Shown here: in pieces, positions 63,418 to 64,000 of the stretch
Numbering within the stretch: the first letter of the stretch is position 1
Layout of the letters: each line of letters opens with the position of its first letter
From: Beijerinckiaceae bacterium
Lineage (GTDB): Bacteria; Pseudomonadota; Alphaproteobacteria; Rhizobiales; Beijerinckiaceae
Direction: 5' to 3'
Assembly (NCBI GenBank): GCA_947453205.1
Contig: CANGFT010000017.1
Location: 1-64,000 of the forward strand
Length of the DNA: 64,000 nt
Program-made: the position numbers and the translations under genes
The notes under the pieces: model-generated
Databases searched by the model: none
What the model was told of the DNA's origin: nothing
What the model saw: only the letters and a program-made list of their open reading frames with translations

Positions 63418-64000
63418 TTACAACGACTTATAACCAATCCCAGGCACCGTCTGTATGAGGATGGGTTCAGATGGATTGTCCTCAATTTTCTGTCTGAGTT
63501 GTCCGATAAAGACCCTAAGATAAGCCAAATTCTCAACGTGGGCTGGTCCCCATATTGCGGAGAGAATCTGCCTGTGGGTCAGCACTCTACCGCTATTTCT
63601 CACCAATAATGCGAAAAGCTCGAACTCTGTTGGCGTAAGTTTGATTAAAGTTTCACCTCTCATAACCGTATGAGCATCGATATCTATTTTCAAATCGCCA
63701 GCTACAAGCACATTGCTTCTTTGCATCGCTCCTTGCTTAGTGCGTAGCAAGACACGAATTCTCGCAAGTAACTCGCCGATCCCGAAGGGCTTTTCTACGT
63801 AGTCGTTCGCCCCAATATCAAATGACTTAATCTTCTCAGTTTCATCATTACGAGCAGAAAGAACTATGACAGGCGTATCATGTTTTTGGCGTAGTTGCCC
63901 AAGTACGATATGTCCGTCGAGACCTGGCAATCCTAAATCGAGAATTATAATATCTGGATTTTCAATGCCGATGATGCTCAAAGCAGAATTACCATCCTTT
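63418..64000 (-). CDS. OmpR/KdpE-family response regulator (5' end beyond window)
   Basis: The visible 193 codons form most of a two-component response regulator: receiver domain with phosphoacceptor Asp in IIILDLGLPGLDG and the KPF lysine in DYVEKPFGIGELL, then a winged-helix output domain (LTPTEFELFALLVRNSG, LAYLRVFIGQLRQKIEDNPSEP, VPGIGYKSL). These residues match KdpE, which controls potassium uptake. The frame is open through base 64000, so the start lies outside. Codon use is far more A/T-rich than in neighbours, suggesting recent transfer. Confidence 0.85.
   Translation of the reverse strand, partial: KDGNSALSIIGIENPDIIILDLGLPGLDGHIVLGQLRQKHDTPVIVLSARNDETEKIKSFDIGANDYVEKPFGIGELLARIRVLLRTKQGAMQRSNVLVAGDLKIDIDAHTVMRGETLIKLTPTEFELFALLVRNSGRVLTHRQILSAIWGPAHVENLAYLRVFIGQLRQKIEDNPSEPILIQTVPGIGYKSL

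Overview
The window is high-GC DNA from an alphaproteobacterium, most likely a member of the Hyphomicrobiales (Rhizobiales). Supporting signs are the atpGDC order, the bolA-dnaJ-cobS-cobT neighbourhood typical of aerobic cobalamin makers in that class, and many solute-binding proteins for organic acids. This assignment rests on gene content read by eye, not on a database search. Core genes are GC-rich; the segments near 57-58.5 kb and beyond 62.8 kb are visibly richer in A/T and carry mobile-element debris.

Layout. 1-4.3 kb: end of the F1F0 ATP synthase operon (atpG partial, atpD, atpC, intrinsic terminator) and an acyl-CoA synthetase. 4.3-10.8 kb: a zinc-type G3E GTPase with a D,D-carboxypeptidase, BolA, a J-domain protein and the CobS/CobT cobaltochelatase subunits. 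10.9-13.0 kb: a divergent pair of a periplasmic metallo-beta-lactamase-fold enzyme and a dihaem cytochrome c. 13.4-20.9 kb: a six-gene catabolic/uptake cluster (two enolase-superfamily enzymes, a ketopantoate-reductase-like enzyme, two iron(III)-type binding proteins and one fused permease) with no ATPase in sight. 21-29.5 kb: housekeeping (tRNA-Ser, TypA, ArgG, a MoeB-like enzyme) mixed with a HEPN/Abi protein that has a possible tiny RNA divergent from it, an orphan TAXI protein and a PAP2 phosphatase.

29.5-34.6 kb: an atypical SDR, a small membrane protein divergent from a LysR regulator, two DUF1993 paralogues around a RidA gene, and a class II aldolase. 34.7-41.1 kb: a membrane-lipid and light-damage cluster (FAD oxidoreductase, DUF1365, cyclopropane-synthase-like methyltransferase, DUF2177; DUF1295; Fe-S photolyase with DUF2256). 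Two of its transcription units carry the same promoter-like pattern, TGATCC-N18-TAA, which suggests one extracytoplasmic sigma factor of the RpoE/ChrR kind controls them. 41.3-47.3 kb: a MarR-type regulator with a DapA-like lyase and a Bug-type binding protein, a nitroreductase, and another binding protein with an NTF2-like partner.

46.3-53.1 kb: two tandem isoquinoline-oxidoreductase-like molybdenum hydroxylases (2Fe-2S plus molybdopterin subunits) and a Bug-type binding protein. 53.2-56.9 kb: a hydrolase/phosphoribosyltransferase pair, an ACMSD-like amidohydrolase and an isocitrate-lyase/PEP-mutase enzyme. 56.9-59.1 kb: a decayed mobile segment (integrase and transposase remnants, a small-terminase-like gene with a palindromic operator) that joins onto a truncated PepSY-type membrane gene also carrying a nonsense codon. 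59.2-62.4 kb: an unknown exported protein, a cytochrome c and a PQQ alcohol dehydrogenase with the residue signature of lanthanide-dependent enzymes. 62.8-64 kb: a chimeric terminase/transposase remnant and a low-GC KdpE-like response regulator cut by the window edge.
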